64,000 nt of DNA, taken from assembly GCA_963779765.1 (NCBI GenBank), contig CAVZZP010000002.1, positions 186,001 through 250,000 on the forward strand, in the 5' to 3' direction. The notes under the pieces are model-generated. The model did no database searches, was not told the origin of the DNA, and saw only the letters and a program-made list of their open reading frames with translations. Source of the DNA: Silicimonas sp963779765. Lineage in GTDB: Bacteria; Pseudomonadota; Alphaproteobacteria; Rhodobacterales; Rhodobacteraceae. The position numbers and the translations under genes were made by a program. This document shows, one piece after another, positions 45,501 to 55,845 of this stretch; position 1 is the stretch's first letter; the number at the start of each line of letters is the position of its first letter.

Positions 45501-46134
45501 CGCGGGCATAGGCGTCTAGATAGCGAAGCGCGTCGGCATCGGTCCGCGCCGCCTCTCCCAGCATGTCGTAGGAGTACGTATACCCCTTCGCCACCATCGG
45601 TCGGCCGCGCTTCATCGCCTCGTTTATGGTGCGGCCCAGAACGAACTGCGACCCCATCTCGGCCATGGCCTGCCCCACGGCGCGGCGGATCACAGGCTCG
45701 CCCAGCCTTCGGACGAGGCCGTGCAGCGTGCCAGCCACGCCCCCTTCGTCGTCGTCGAGAACGCGGCCGGTCAGCAACAGCCCCCAGGTCGAGGCGTTGA
45801 CGAGGATCGAGCCGGAGTCGCCGATGTGGCTCGCCCAGTCGTGCGGCGTGATTTTGTCGCGGATCAACTCGTCGACCGTGCCACTGTCCGGCACGCGCAG
45901 CATCGCTTCGGCCAGGCACATCAGCGCCACCCCCTCGCGCGTGGACAGCCCGTATTCGGCGAGAAGGCTCTCCATCATGCCGACCTTGCCGGTGGCCCGA
46001 ACCGCACGGACCAGGTCAGCGGCGCGGGCGGAAATACGGGCGCGTGCCGTGTCGTCGAGAGCAGTTGTCCGCGCAAGATCGCGAACAAGGTCCGCCTCAG
46101 GGGCCAGCGTGTGGGACCGGATCTCGTCGCGCAT
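42549..46134 (-). CDS. putA: Bifunctional proline dehydrogenase / L-glutamate gamma-semialdehyde dehydrogenase, frameshifted
   Basis: Corrected by one base near 43798-43801 the protein is 1194 residues. The proline dehydrogenase half shows YTYSYDMLGEAARTDADA, MVRLVKGAYWDTEVKRAQ, FTRKTHTDVSYLAGARKLL and FEFQRLHGMGE. The aldehyde dehydrogenase half shows ISPWNFPLAIFTGQIAAAL, GVCFTGSTEVAKLI and the catalytic GQRCSALR after the shift. There is no N-terminal ribbon-helix-helix, so it is not a self-repressing trifunctional PutA. The last 250 residues form the extra C-terminal domain of longer PutA types. AGGAG upstream of ATG 46134 supports that start over the GTG eleven codons earlier. It channels proline to glutamate. 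Confidence 0.93.
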
Positions 46135-46201
46135 GGCCTGGCTCACTCCTGTCAGGGTCGGGCGCACTCTTTCACCAGCCCCGCCGCGGCGTAAAGTACT
46201 G

Positions 46202-48172
46202 TCAGACTGCCACCGCGCTCCGGCCTCCGCGCCAGTTCAGCGCAAGCACTCCAGCCACGACGACAGCGCCTGCGGCCTCGATCGCGACACTGGGCCAGAA
46301 GATCGCGATGACGCCGAGCACGATCAGAAGGCGCTGCCAGATCGGCATTGGCCGCCAGAGGAACCCTTCCAGCGCCGCCGCGAAGCCCGTCATCGCCAGG
46401 ATCGCGATGAAGCCGTTCCAGAGCACCAGCGGAAGCGGCCCGCCCAGGATGATGGATTCGTTGAAGACCATGAAAAGCGGGATCAGGTAGAGCCCCTTGG
46501 CGAACTTCCATGCCTGGAAACTCGTCTCCATCGGTTTCGACCCGGCGATGGCCGCGCCCGCAAATGCCGCAAGTGCCACGGGCGGCGTGACATTCGAGTC
46601 CTGCGAGTACCAGAACACCACGAGGTGGGCGATCAGGATCGGGATGCCGAACTCCTCGGTCAGCGCGGGGCCGACGAGGATGATCAGGACGATGTAGGCG
46701 GCCGTGACCGGCAGGCCCATCCCGAGGATCAGGCTCGCGAGAAGGACGAGGATCAGCGCGAGGACGATGTTGCCGCCCGAGAAGGCGATCATCATGGCCG
46801 AGAACTTGAGGCCAAGGCCCGTCAGACCCACGACACCGACGATTATGCCCGCGACCGCACAGGCCATCGAAACGGCGACGGCGTTCCGCGCGCCAAGCTC
46901 CAGCGCCTCAAGGGTCATGGCCAGGCCGTTCCGGCAGAGTGTCACGAAGCCCGCCGCCGTCGGACCCGAGGCGAGGTAGGACCAGAGCGCCCGCGCCGCT
47001 GCGGCGAGAATGACCGAGACAATGGCGTAGAAGCCAACGCGCATCGGCGAATAGCCAACGACCAGAAGCACCACCAACGCCACGAGCGGGAAGAGGAAGT
47101 GCCAGCCTTCCGCCATCACCTCGCTCACCTTGGGCAGTTCGTCAGCCTTCATGCCCGTCATGCCCTGCTTCACGGCGGCGATGTGGACCAGAAGGTAGAC
47201 GGCGCCGAAGTAGAGGAAGGCGGGGAAGATCGAGACCAGCACGATGTCGACGTAGGGCACCCGCGTGAACTCGGACATGAGGAACGCGCCCGCACCCATG
47301 AGCGGCGGCATGATCTGCCCGCCGGTCGAGGCTGCGGCCTCGATTCCTCCTGCCTGCGCAGGTCGATAGCCGAGCTTCTTCATCAGCGGGATGGTGAAGG
47401 CGCCGGTCGTGACCACGTTGGCGATGGCCGATCCGCTGATCGACCCCATACCCGCCGAGGCGATGACCGCCGCCTTGGCCGGTCCGCCGCGCTGGCGGCC
47501 GGTGGCGGCATAGGCGAGGTCGATGAAGAACTTGCCCGCGCCCGTCACTTCGAGGAAGGCGCCGAAGAGGACGAAGACGAAGATGAAGGTCGCGGCGACA
47601 CCGAGCGGGATGCCGAAGATGCCTTCGGCGCCAAGCGTCATCTGGCTCGCCACGCGGTCCAGCGAATAGCCGCGGTGGTTCATGATGCCGGGCATCCAGT
47701 CGGCGAGGAACGGCAGTTCCCCCCGGTTGCCGGCGAAGGCGTAGGCGATGAAGAAGGCGCCGATGATCGTCATGCCGAAGCCCACGGCCCGGCGCGCGCC
47801 CTCGAGGACGACGAGCACGGTCAAGACCCCCACGGCCACGTCGATGGAGCGCGGGAAGATCTGGTTGGCGATGACGTCGATGTTTATGGGCAGCCACGCT
47901 CCCACGAGGATACCGCAGGCGATCAGGATGCCGTCGATGATCCAGCCGAGGACACCGCGCGGGCGGGACGGACCCCAAACGGGATAGATCAGGAAGCAGA
48001 GGACGAGGATGAACCCCAGGTGGATCGGCCGCTGGAAGAACAGGCCGAGAGGCTGGACGCCCGCCGCGTAGAGTTGAAAGAGCGACAGCAGGATGCCGAT
48101 GACGGCGATGGCGCGCAGCACGATCCGTGGCTGGGGCCGCTCGTGGATGTGCGCGTCGGTATCCGTGACCAT
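46202..48172 (-). CDS. TRAP transporter fused permease (DctQ-DctM, TAXI type)
   Basis: A 656-residue membrane protein of the '4TM/12TM' fusion class. The first about 130 residues carry four helices (DctQ-like), then DctM-like helices with AATGRQRGGPAKAAVIASAGMGSISGSAIANVVTTGAFTIPLMKK (described by its ends), GGIEAAASTGGQIMPPLMGAGAFLM and LILGMGLPVTAAYIVLIILV plus YSQDSNVTPPVALAAFAGAAIAG. These are the standard TAXI permease signatures. With the TAXI receptor at 48645 it imports an unknown ligand; glutamate is a known ligand for one TAXI system, and the nearby putA makes a glutamate link possible but unproven. Confidence 0.93.
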   Translation of the reverse strand: MVTDTDAHIHERPQPRIVLRAIAVIGILLSLFQLYAAGVQPLGLFFQRPIHLGFILVLCFLIYPVWGPSRPRGVLGWIIDGILIACGILVGAWLPINIDVIANQIFPRSIDVAVGVLTVLVVLEGARRAVGFGMTIIGAFFIAYAFAGNRGELPFLADWMPGIMNHRGYSLDRVASQMTLGAEGIFGIPLGVAATFIFVFVLFGAFLEVTGAGKFFIDLAYAATGRQRGGPAKAAVIASAGMGSISGSAIANVVTTGAFTIPLMKKLGYRPAQAGGIEAAASTGGQIMPPLMGAGAFLMSEFTRVPYVDIVLVSIFPAFLYFGAVYLLVHIAAVKQGMTGMKADELPKVSEVMAEGWHFLFPLVALVVLLVVGYSPMRVGFYAIVSVILAAAARALWSYLASGPTAAGFVTLCRNGLAMTLEALELGARNAVAVSMACAVAGIIVGVVGLTGLGLKFSAMMIAFSGGNIVLALILVLLASLILGMGLPVTAAYIVLIILVGPALTEEFGIPILIAHLVVFWYSQDSNVTPPVALAAFAGAAIAGSKPMETSFQAWKFAKGLYLIPLFMVFNESIILGGPLPLVLWNGFIAILAMTGFAAALEGFLWRPMPIWQRLLIVLGVIAIFWPSVAIEAAGAVVVAGVLALNWRGGRSAVAV

Positions 48173-48648
48173 CAGTCGCCCTCTTCCGTCAGTTCGATCC
48201 GCACCCTCTCGCGCGGGGCCGTTTCGGACAACGACACCACCCGGTCGCCGACGGCGATCCGGTGATCCACAATGCCCCGACCGGGACGCAGGATATAGCC
48301 ATTTCCAGGCACAGGCTCGTCGATGTCGAGAATCCAGTAGCCGCCCTGCCCGTCCGACACCTGCCGGCCGCGTCCGGGAATGTGGTCGAGACCGGCGGCG
48401 AAGTCGGGAAGGTGCGAGCGGACCAGCACCATCCGGCCGCTACGGTTCTCATAGCAGTCCGAGACCTCGAACCCCTTGACGGAGTGATGCCAGAGAACGC
48501 ACCAGCCCGACCCCTCGGGGACGGGTTGGCGCAGAAGTTCGGTGCCGTCCTCGCTCAGTGCCACGAGGTCGCCCGCTTGAGCGGGACTGGCCGTGACGGC
48601 GATGAGGACGAGGAGGGCCTTAAGCCCTCCTCCCACCTTTTCGATCAA
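48172..48648 (-). CDS. DUF1850 protein associated with TAXI TRAP transporters
   Basis: A 158-residue protein with a signal-like N-terminus (ALLVLIAVTASPAQA) and the DUF1850 core WCVLWHHSVKGFEVSDCYENR followed by SHLPDFAAGLDHIPGRGR. DUF1850 genes regularly lie between the receptor and permease genes of TAXI systems, as here, and are thought to be accessory periplasmic parts. It starts with TTG (48648) overlapping the receptor stop by four bases and ends overlapping the permease start by one, so all three are coupled. Confidence 0.85.
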   Translation of the reverse strand: MIEKVGGGLKALLVLIAVTASPAQAGDLVALSEDGTELLRQPVPEGSGWCVLWHHSVKGFEVSDCYENRSGRMVLVRSHLPDFAAGLDHIPGRGRQVSDGQGGYWILDIDEPVPGNGYILRPGRGIVDHRIAVGDRVVSLSETAPRERVRIELTEEGD

Positions 48649-49608
48649 GGACGCAGGTTGTCCGGGATCGTGGTGCCCGCTTCCTCGTAATAGCGGATCG
48701 CGCCCGGATGCAGCGGCACGGGCGTGGCCGTCATCGTGAAGTCGACCGTCGTCTCGTTCGCGGCGGGGTGAACCGCCTGAAGCTCGGCCACGTTCTCGAA
48801 GATCGCCTTGGTGATCTCGTAGGCGAGATCGTCGGACATCTCGGAGGACACCACCAGCACGTTCGGGATGCCGAGGACAGTCATGTCCTCATCGACGCCG
48901 GTGTAGCTTCCGCCGGGCAGTGTCGTTTGGGCGAACGTCGCGTCGGCCTCGCGCGCCTTTGCGATCTCGTCGTCCGAGAGCGCCAGCAGGACGATGTCGT
49001 TCGTCGTCGACAGGTTCAGGATCGACGACGTCGGTGCGCCCACGCTCCAGAAGCCCGCGTCGATGTCGCCGTTGGCGAGCGCGTCGGCAGTCTCGTTGAA
49101 GTTCAGCCGCTGCTCCTCGATGTCGTCATAGGAGATGCCGTTGGCGGTCAGGATGGCTTCGGCGTTGACCTCGGTGCCCGAACCCGGCGCACCGATGGAC
49201 ACGCGCTTGCCCTTCAGATCCTCGAGCGAGGTGATGCCGCTGCCCTCGAGAGCCACGATCTGGATCATGTTGGCGTACATCGAGGCAAGGCCGCGCACCA
49301 TGGGCAGTTGCTGGCCCTCAAAGCGCCCGGTTCCGGTGTAGGACTGTGCGACGGTATCGGCCAGCGCGAGGGCCAGATCCGCGTCGCCGGTGGCGATGAG
49401 GCCCATGTTCTCGACCGAGGCGCCGGTGACTTCGGCGGTCGCGCGAGTAGCCCTCGACGTGTTTGTTGATGACTTCGGCAAGGCCGCCGCCCATGGGATA
49501 GTAAACGCCGCCGGTCCCGCCAGTGGCGATCGACAGCTGTTCCTGAGCGAAGGCCGGGGCGCTGAATGCGACCAGGGTTCCCGCCGCGATGGCGTGCATC
49601 AGTTTCAT
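48645..49608 (-). CDS. TAXI-family TRAP transporter substrate-binding protein, frameshifted
   Basis: With one extra base near 49441-49443 removed, the product is 320 residues: signal peptide MKLMHAIAAGTLVAFSAPAFA, then LSIATGGTGGVYYPMGGGLAEVINKH, TAEVTGASVENMGLIATGDADLAL, the LKGKRVSIGAPGSGTEVNAEAIL hinge and GAIRYYEEAG near the end. These are TAXI-family hallmarks. GGAGGACTACCT stands before the ATG. It supplies ligand to the fused permease through an overlapping three-gene operon. Confidence 0.9.
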
Positions 49609-49703
49609 AGGTAGTCCTCCCAAATCATCTTGTTGTTCTGCTTGTCTAAACTAGCTCGGACATCAGGCCAATCCAATGTTTTCCCGTGTTCCCGCCGGTC
49701 GGT

Positions 49704-50387
<684 letters not shown>

Positions 50388-50391
<4 letters not shown>

Positions 50392-51137
50392 GCGTCCTCG
50401 CCCAGGTAGGCCCTGCGCACCTCGGGGTCCGCGCGGATCTCGTCGACGGTGCCGGTGGCGAGGATGCGGCCCTCGGCCAGCACGCTGATCCGGTCGGCGA
50501 GCGCGAAGACGGCGTCCATGTCGTGCTCGACGAGGAGGATGGGGGCTTCGTCGCGGAGGCCGCCGAGAAAGGTCGTCAGCGCCTTCGAGCCCTGCGCGCC
50601 GAGGCCCGCCATGGGTTCGTCCATGACGAAGGCACGGGGCGAAAGCGTCAGCGCCACCGCGACCTCGAGTTGCCTCCGTTCGCCGTGACTGAGGTCGGCG
50701 CACCGCGTCCGGCGCCGGTCGGCAAGGCCCACGCGGGCAAGAGAGGCATCGGCTCGGTCCACAAGGTCCCTGTCGCTCAGGACGGACCGCCAGAAGCGCC
50801 AGGGTGACGACGACGCGGCCAGTGCCCCGAGGAGGGTGTTCTGAAGGACGGTATCCTCCATCGCCAGAGCCGAGACCTGGAAGGTCCGAGCCAATCCGCG
50901 CCGTGCGCGGGCGGCGACGGTCTCGTCGGTCACGTCCTGACCCTGGAAGTGGACGCTGCCCTCGTCCGGCGTCACCGCTCCGCAGATCTGTCCGATGAGC
51001 GTGGACTTCCCTGCCCCGTTCGGTCCGATGATGGCGTGGATCTCGCCCGGCATCAGGTCGATCGAAACGTCATCGCTCGCCACCAGCGCGCCGAAGCGTT
51101 TCGTCAGCCCGCGCGTTTCGAGGATGGGCTCAGTCAT
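50388..51137 (-). CDS. livG: Branched-chain amino acid-type ABC transporter ATPase (LivG)
   Basis: An intact 249-residue ATPase: FGALVASDDVSIDLMPGEIHAIIGPNGAGKSTLIGQI (described by its ends) contains Walker A, LARTFQVSALAMEDTVLQN the Q-loop, LSHGERRQLEVAVAL the signature, FVMDEPMAGLGAQGS Walker B, and LLVEHDMDAVFALADRISVL the switch His. The family tail GRILATGTVDEIRADPEVRRAYLGE is complete. It overlaps livM by eight nt and livF by four. Confidence 0.93.
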
Positions 51138-52113
51138 GGGGGGCGGGCCTCGCCGACAGAAGCCCGACAAGACCGCCCTTGGCGAAGAGGACGATCAGAA
51201 GCAGGATCACGCCCAGCCAGATGTGCCAGAACTCGGTCAGACCGCCGAGCCAATGCTCGAGCGCCACGAACAGCATCGCGCCGGCGACCGGACCGCAGAG
51301 CCGCGCCACACCGCCGAGGATGACGAGGACGATCAACTCTCCCGAAAGCTGCCAGCTGAACATCGAGGGGCTGACGAAGCGGTTGAGGTCGGCGAAGAGC
51401 GCGCCAGCAAGGCCGGTTATGGCGCCAGACAGGACGAAGGCCGCAAGCTTCAGGCGTTTGGGGTCAAGGCCCACGGTCTCGACCCGCGCCGGCACCTGGC
51501 GTGCGGCGTTCAGCGCGAGACCGAAGGGCGACCGTGCGAGACGGGACCAGAGGAGGAGCACGAGACACAGGATGACGAAGCACAGGCCGAAGAACTGGAC
51601 CGGATCGAGCGTGTTCAAGCCGGGAAAGCCGTTCCGGACGTAGATCGACAGTCCGTCCTCGCCTCCGTAGGCGCTCCACGAGATCGCGAAGTAGAAGAAC
51701 ATCTGACCGAAGGCGAGCGTGATCATGATGAAGTAGACCCCGCTGGTCCGCAGGCTGAGGAGGCCGATGACGAGTGCGGCAAGGGCCGAGACGGCGATGG
51801 CGACGAGCCAGATCAACGGCATCGACGTTGTGCCCGCGATGGCGAACGGACCAAGATCGAGCGGCGCGTAGTTCTGCGCGTGGAACGCAAGGATGCCCAT
51901 GGCATAGCCTCCGAGCCCGAAGAAGACCGCATGCCCGAGGCTCACGAGACCGCCAAGCCCGAGGGCGAGGTTCAGCCCGGTTGCCGCGATGGCGAGGATC
52001 GTCGCGCGGGTCGCCAGCGTGATGGTGAAGGGTTCGTCGCGCCACTCGGCCACAAGCGCCACCCCCAGGAGACCGCCAAGGAGGAGCGCGTTCAGGAGCC
52101 GCTCGGGGATCAT
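51130..52113 (-). CDS. livM: Branched-chain amino acid-type ABC transporter permease (LivM)
   Basis: A 327-residue membrane protein with the LivM pattern: ATGLNLALGLGGLVSLGHAVFFGLGGYAMGIL, LRTSGVYFIMITLAFGQMFFYF, the EAA-like loop LNAARQVPARVETVGLDPKRLKLAAFVLSGAITGLAGALFADLNRFV and GGVARLCGPVAGAMLFVALE (longer pieces described by position). The start at 52113 overlaps the livH stop by four bases. It forms the channel with LivH. The ligand may be an amino acid, amide or aromatic acid; liv-type systems are versatile. Confidence 0.92.
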   Translation of the reverse strand: MIPERLLNALLLGGLLGVALVAEWRDEPFTITLATRATILAIAATGLNLALGLGGLVSLGHAVFFGLGGYAMGILAFHAQNYAPLDLGPFAIAGTTSMPLIWLVAIAVSALAALVIGLLSLRTSGVYFIMITLAFGQMFFYFAISWSAYGGEDGLSIYVRNGFPGLNTLDPVQFFGLCFVILCLVLLLWSRLARSPFGLALNAARQVPARVETVGLDPKRLKLAAFVLSGAITGLAGALFADLNRFVSPSMFSWQLSGELIVLVILGGVARLCGPVAGAMLFVALEHWLGGLTEFWHIWLGVILLLIVLFAKGGLVGLLSARPAPHD

Positions 52114-53030
52114 GCCCGCGCTCCGAAAAGGCCCGTCGGACGCCAGATCAGGACAAGGCTCATCAGGATGTAGATCGACATGGAGGCAAGCGAGGCTCCC
52201 GCACTCTGGGCGGTCGCGGGGTCGGTGAAGAGTTTGAAGACCTCGGGCAGGAAGATGCCGCCGAGCGTGTCGGTCAGTCCCACGAGGAGAGCACCCACGA
52301 AGGCCCCCCGGATCGAGCCGATGCCGCCGATCACGATCACGACGAAAGCCAGGATCAGGACCGGCTCGCCCATGCCGACCTGCACCGACTGGATCGCGCC
52401 GACCAGTGCGCCGGCCAGACCCGCGAGCGCGGCACCGAGCGCGAAGATCAGCGTGTAGAGCCTTGATATGTCGACGCCAAGTGCCGCGATCATCTCGCGG
52501 TCGTTCTCGCCCGCGCGGATGCGGATGCCGAGGCGGGTGCGCTCGATCAGGAACCAGAGACCGAGGGCGACGGCAAGTCCGACGACGATGAGCGCGAGGC
52601 GGTAAGTCGGGTAGAGGATGCCGCCGGGGAGGCGCGTGGGGCCCGAGAGCCATCCAGGGATGTCTAGGTACAGGGGGAAGGAGCCGTAGAGCCAGCGCGT
52701 GCCTTCCGAGAAGATCAGGATCAGCGCGAAGGTCGCCAGCACCTGGTCGAGGTGGTCAGAGGCGTAGAGCCTGCGGATCACCACCATCTCGACCACCGCG
52801 CCCGCCAGCGCCGCAGCGGCGAGCGCTGCGACGAGGCCGAGGAGGAACGACCCGCTCGCCGCCGAGACCGCCGCCGCCGCGAAGGCGCCGACCATGTAGA
52901 GCGACCCGTGGGCGAGGTTGATGAGACCCATCACGCCGAAGATCAGCGTCAGACCGGCCGCCATCAGGAACAGCATGACGCCGGCCTGCAGGCCGTTCAG
53001 TACCTGCTCGATGACGAGGATCGCGGACAT
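52110..53030 (-). CDS. livH: Branched-chain amino acid-type ABC transporter permease (LivH)
   Basis: An intact 306-residue membrane protein. ILVIEQVLNGLQAGVMLFLMAAGLTLIFGVMGLINLAHGSLYM and, later, ERTRLGIRIRAGENDREMIAALGVDISRLYTLIFALGAALAGLAGAL are textbook LivH stretches (positions about 5-45 and 165-215). It begins after a hairpin that follows the receptor gene and overlaps livM. Confidence 0.93.
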   Translation of the reverse strand: MSAILVIEQVLNGLQAGVMLFLMAAGLTLIFGVMGLINLAHGSLYMVGAFAAAAVSAASGSFLLGLVAALAAAALAGAVVEMVVIRRLYASDHLDQVLATFALILIFSEGTRWLYGSFPLYLDIPGWLSGPTRLPGGILYPTYRLALIVVGLAVALGLWFLIERTRLGIRIRAGENDREMIAALGVDISRLYTLIFALGAALAGLAGALVGAIQSVQVGMGEPVLILAFVVIVIGGIGSIRGAFVGALLVGLTDTLGGIFLPEVFKLFTDPATAQSAGASLASMSIYILMSLVLIWRPTGLFGARA

Positions 53031-53045
53031 GGGGTCAGAGGCTGT

Positions 53046-53071
53046 CGGGCGGCCCGGTCAAAGGCCGCCCG
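53046..53071 (-). terminator. Intra-operon hairpin between the liv receptor gene and livH
   Basis: A 9-bp stem CGGGCGGCC (53046-53054) / GGCCGCCCG (53063-53071) with an 8-nt loop sits 6 nt after the receptor stop on the minus strand, the same arrangement as in three other transporter operons here. Confidence 0.65.
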
Positions 53072-53076
53072 TCGCG

Positions 53077-54207
53077 TCACATCTTGCAGTCGGCGGCGTA
53101 GGCGTCCGCGTGATCTTCGAGCGCGACGCCAATGATCTTGTTGGTGAAAACGTCACCTTCCTGGATCACCTCGCGAGCATAGATGTCCTGGATCGGGTGA
53201 TGGTTCGGTCCGAACTCGAAGTCTCCGCGCGTGGACGAGAAGTCTGCCGCCTCGAGCGCTGCCTGGAAGGCTTCCTTGTCCGCTGGCTCGGCCTTGTCGA
53301 GCGCCGAGATCAGGAGGTTCGCGGTGTCGAAGCCCTGGCTGGCGTAGAGCGACGGCAGGCGGCCGTACTCGGCCTGGAAGGTCTCGACGAAGGCCTTGTT
53401 GGTCTCGTTGTCGATGTCCTTCGACCATTGCGAGGTGTTGACCACCCCGAGCGCCGCCGCGCCCACGGCCTGGAGGATGCCCTGGTCGAAGCTGAAGGCG
53501 GGTCCGATCACCGGCAGGTCGACGCCGGAGTCCGCGTACTGCTTGAGGAAGCTGATCCCCATGCCGCCCGGCAGGAAGAAGAAGACGCTGTCGGCGCCGG
53601 AGGCCCGGATCTGCGCGATCTCGGCGGCATAGTCGGTCTGGCCGAGTTCGGTATAAAGCTCGCCTGCGAGACCGCCCTCGTACATCCGCTTGTAGCCTGT
53701 GAGCGCGTCCTTCCCGGCCGGGTAGTTCGGCGCGAGGATGAAGCTGTTCTGGTAGCCGGTCTGGTTGGCCCAGGCCCCTGCGGCCTCGTGCAGGTTGTCG
53801 TTCTGCCAGGCGACGTTGAAGTAGAGCGGACTGCACCCCGCGCCGGCCAACTGCGAGGGTCCAGCGTTCGGGGAAAGGTAGAAGACCCCCTGTCCGGTCG
53901 CGGCGGGCACGACGGCCATGGCGAGGTTCGACCAGATGATGCCGGTCAGCACGTCGACCTTCTCGGACTGGATCATCTTGTCCGAAAGCTGCACGGCGAT
54001 GTCGGGCTTCTGCTGGTCGTCCTCGATCACCACCTCGATGTCGTCGCGGCCCGATTGCTTGAGGGCGAGCATGAAGCCGTCGCGCACGTCAATGCCGAGG
54101 CCGGCTCCTCCGCCCGAAAGCGTCGTGATCATGCCGACCTTGGTCGCGGCCTCCGCCATGGTGGCGGTCAGCGCGAGCGCTGCTGCGGCGCAAACGAGTT
54201 TATTCAT
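53077..54207 (-). CDS. livK: ABC transporter substrate-binding protein, LivJ/LivK (type I periplasmic) family
   Basis: A 376-residue receptor with signal peptide (MNKLVCAAAALALTATMAEA) and the start of the mature chain TKVGMITTLSGGGAGLGIDVRDGFMLAL. Further motifs: LSDKMIQSEKVDVLTGIIWSNLAMAVVP, FYLSPNAGPSQLAGAGC, SGADSVFFFLPGGMGISFLKQY and ASQGFDTANLLISAL. Related proteins bind aromatic acids, amides or branched-chain amino acids. Neighbouring catabolic genes (FAH hydrolase, alpha/beta hydrolase) make an aromatic or ester-derived acid plausible. Confidence 0.92.
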   Translation of the reverse strand: MNKLVCAAAALALTATMAEAATKVGMITTLSGGGAGLGIDVRDGFMLALKQSGRDDIEVVIEDDQQKPDIAVQLSDKMIQSEKVDVLTGIIWSNLAMAVVPAATGQGVFYLSPNAGPSQLAGAGCSPLYFNVAWQNDNLHEAAGAWANQTGYQNSFILAPNYPAGKDALTGYKRMYEGGLAGELYTELGQTDYAAEIAQIRASGADSVFFFLPGGMGISFLKQYADSGVDLPVIGPAFSFDQGILQAVGAAALGVVNTSQWSKDIDNETNKAFVETFQAEYGRLPSLYASQGFDTANLLISALDKAEPADKEAFQAALEAADFSSTRGDFEFGPNHHPIQDIYAREVIQEGDVFTNKIIGVALEDHADAYAADCKM

Positions 54208-54298
54208 CGGGTTACCCTCCCCAGTTCCTTTGTGCCCACAGTCTTGTCACGATAGGCGGGGCGTCTTCTACCCCCATTGAGCATGAGCGGAAGAAAAG

Positions 54299-54324
54299 CG
54301 GGCCGGCCACCATGGACCGGCCCG
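54299..54324 (-). terminator. Rho-independent terminator after tctA
   Basis: A perfect stem CGGGCCGG (54299-54306) / CCGGCCCG (54317-54324), 13 nt after the tctA stop; on the minus strand it is followed by CTTTTCTTCC. It ends the tct operon before the liv receptor gene. Confidence 0.75.
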
Positions 54325-54336
54325 ATAGACCTGCTT

Positions 54337-55845
54337 CTATGTCAGGCTTTCCGTTCGACGACGCTTGATCCGCGACATGATGGCCGGAAGGGTCAACGTC
54401 AGGATCAGCAGAACCCAGAGGGCTTTCGAGATATTCGACGAGTAGAGCACCGTCGGATCGTTGCCGGAGATCCGCATCGAGAGAAGGAATGACTTCTCGA
54501 GCAGCGGACCGAGGATCACGCCGATCAGGATGGCGGCCACGTGATAGCCGGTCTTCCGAGCGACGTAGCCTATGACGCCGAAGGCGATGGCGATGCCGAT
54601 GTCGAAGAGGAAGGTCCGGGGCGCGAAGGCACCGATGAGGGTGAAGGCGATGATGACGGGCGCCATGTAGCAGCTCGGCACCGTCGTGATGGTCGAAAGA
54701 TACCGCGCCATCGGGAAGACGGTAAAGAGCATCAGCACGTAGGAGACGAACATCGACATGATGATGCCGTAGGCCAGAAGCGGCTCGGTCATGAAGAGGC
54801 GCGGGCCGAAGGGCACACCGTGATACTGGAGCACGATCATCATCACCGCCGCCGTACTTCCGCCGGGGATGCCGATGGCCAGAAGCGGGACCAGCGTGCC
54901 GGTGGTGACGCCGTTGTTCGCGGATTCGGGCGCCACGACGCCTTCTTCGCAGCCGGTGCCGAACTTCTCGGGGTGGCGCGAGAAGGTCTGGGCCTGCTGG
55001 TAGGCGACGAATGCGGCGATGGAGGCGCCCGCACCTGGCAGGACGCCGATCAGGAGGCCGACCATGCCGGTCCAGATCGTCAGCCACCAGTGCCTGAAGG
55101 AGCTGAAGATATTGTGGAAGGTCTCTTTCCACGTCGGCGTCACGCCGGCCGACACCTTTGCCGACCCGCCACTCGACTCCAGCATGACGAGGGCTTCGGA
55201 TATGGCGAAAAGACCGACGAGCGCGGGCACGAGCGGGACGCCGTCGAAAAGCTCGAGCATTCCGAAGGTGCCGCGCGGGGTGGCATAGATGTGGTCCGCC
55301 CCCATGGCGCCCAGCATCAGGCCGAACGCGCCGGCGATCAGGCCCTTCAGCATGTCCTCGGCCGCGATGGCGGCGATCAGGGCGAGACCGAAGAGCATGA
55401 TGACGACCATCTCGACCGAGCGGACGTAGAAGCCGACCCGCGCGAGGTACTGGAGCAGGAAGAGCGTCACCAGCGAGGTGACGAGACCGCCCATCACCGA
55501 GGCGACGAAGCTGAGCGCCAGCGCCTTCGCGGCCTGCCCCTTCTGCGCCATCGGATAGCCGTCGAGCGTCGTCGCCGCGGCGCCCCCTGTGCCGGGGATG
55601 TTCAGAAGGATGGCAGGGATGCCGCCTCCGAGGTGGCTGGCACAGTAGAGCGCCACCATGAAGGTCAGTGCTACGTCGACGTCGAAGGCGAGCGTCAGCG
55701 GCAAGAGCATGATGATCGTGTTGTGCGCCGCGAAGCCCGGAATGGCTCCCATGACGATGCCGACGACGACGGCGGGAATGATGACCCACCACATCGACAG
55801 CGAATGAAGGAGAAGGGTCGTGAGGCCGGCGGCGTCTAGTTCCAT
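54337..55845 (-). CDS. tctA: Tripartite tricarboxylate transporter large permease (TctA)
   Basis: An intact 502-residue membrane protein. Hallmarks are VVVGIVMGAIPGFAAHNTIIMLLPLT, the GGGIPAILLNIPGTGGAAATTLDGYPMAQKG block, VGLLIGVLPGAGASIAAFVAY, SANNGVTTGTLVPLLAIGIPGGSTAAVMM and the late FVSYVLMLF helix. These GxGG motifs form the substrate and cation sites in the TTT family. The start overlaps tctB by 10 nt. TTT systems import citrate, tartrate, phthalate, terephthalate and similar acids; the substrate here is unknown. Confidence 0.93.
   Translation of the reverse strand: MELDAAGLTTLLLHSLSMWWVIIPAVVVGIVMGAIPGFAAHNTIIMLLPLTLAFDVDVALTFMVALYCASHLGGGIPAILLNIPGTGGAAATTLDGYPMAQKGQAAKALALSFVASVMGGLVTSLVTLFLLQYLARVGFYVRSVEMVVIMLFGLALIAAIAAEDMLKGLIAGAFGLMLGAMGADHIYATPRGTFGMLELFDGVPLVPALVGLFAISEALVMLESSGGSAKVSAGVTPTWKETFHNIFSSFRHWWLTIWTGMVGLLIGVLPGAGASIAAFVAYQQAQTFSRHPEKFGTGCEEGVVAPESANNGVTTGTLVPLLAIGIPGGSTAAVMMIVLQYHGVPFGPRLFMTEPLLAYGIIMSMFVSYVLMLFTVFPMARYLSTITTVPSCYMAPVIIAFTLIGAFAPRTFLFDIGIAIAFGVIGYVARKTGYHVAAILIGVILGPLLEKSFLLSMRISGNDPTVLYSSNISKALWVLLILTLTLPAIMSRIKRRRTESLT

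Noticed and set aside
45626..48265. 879-codon plus-strand frame across putA and the TAXI permease
   Set aside because: It spans two unrelated well-supported minus-strand genes and has low-complexity His/Asp/Arg-rich sequence, the signature of an antisense frame.
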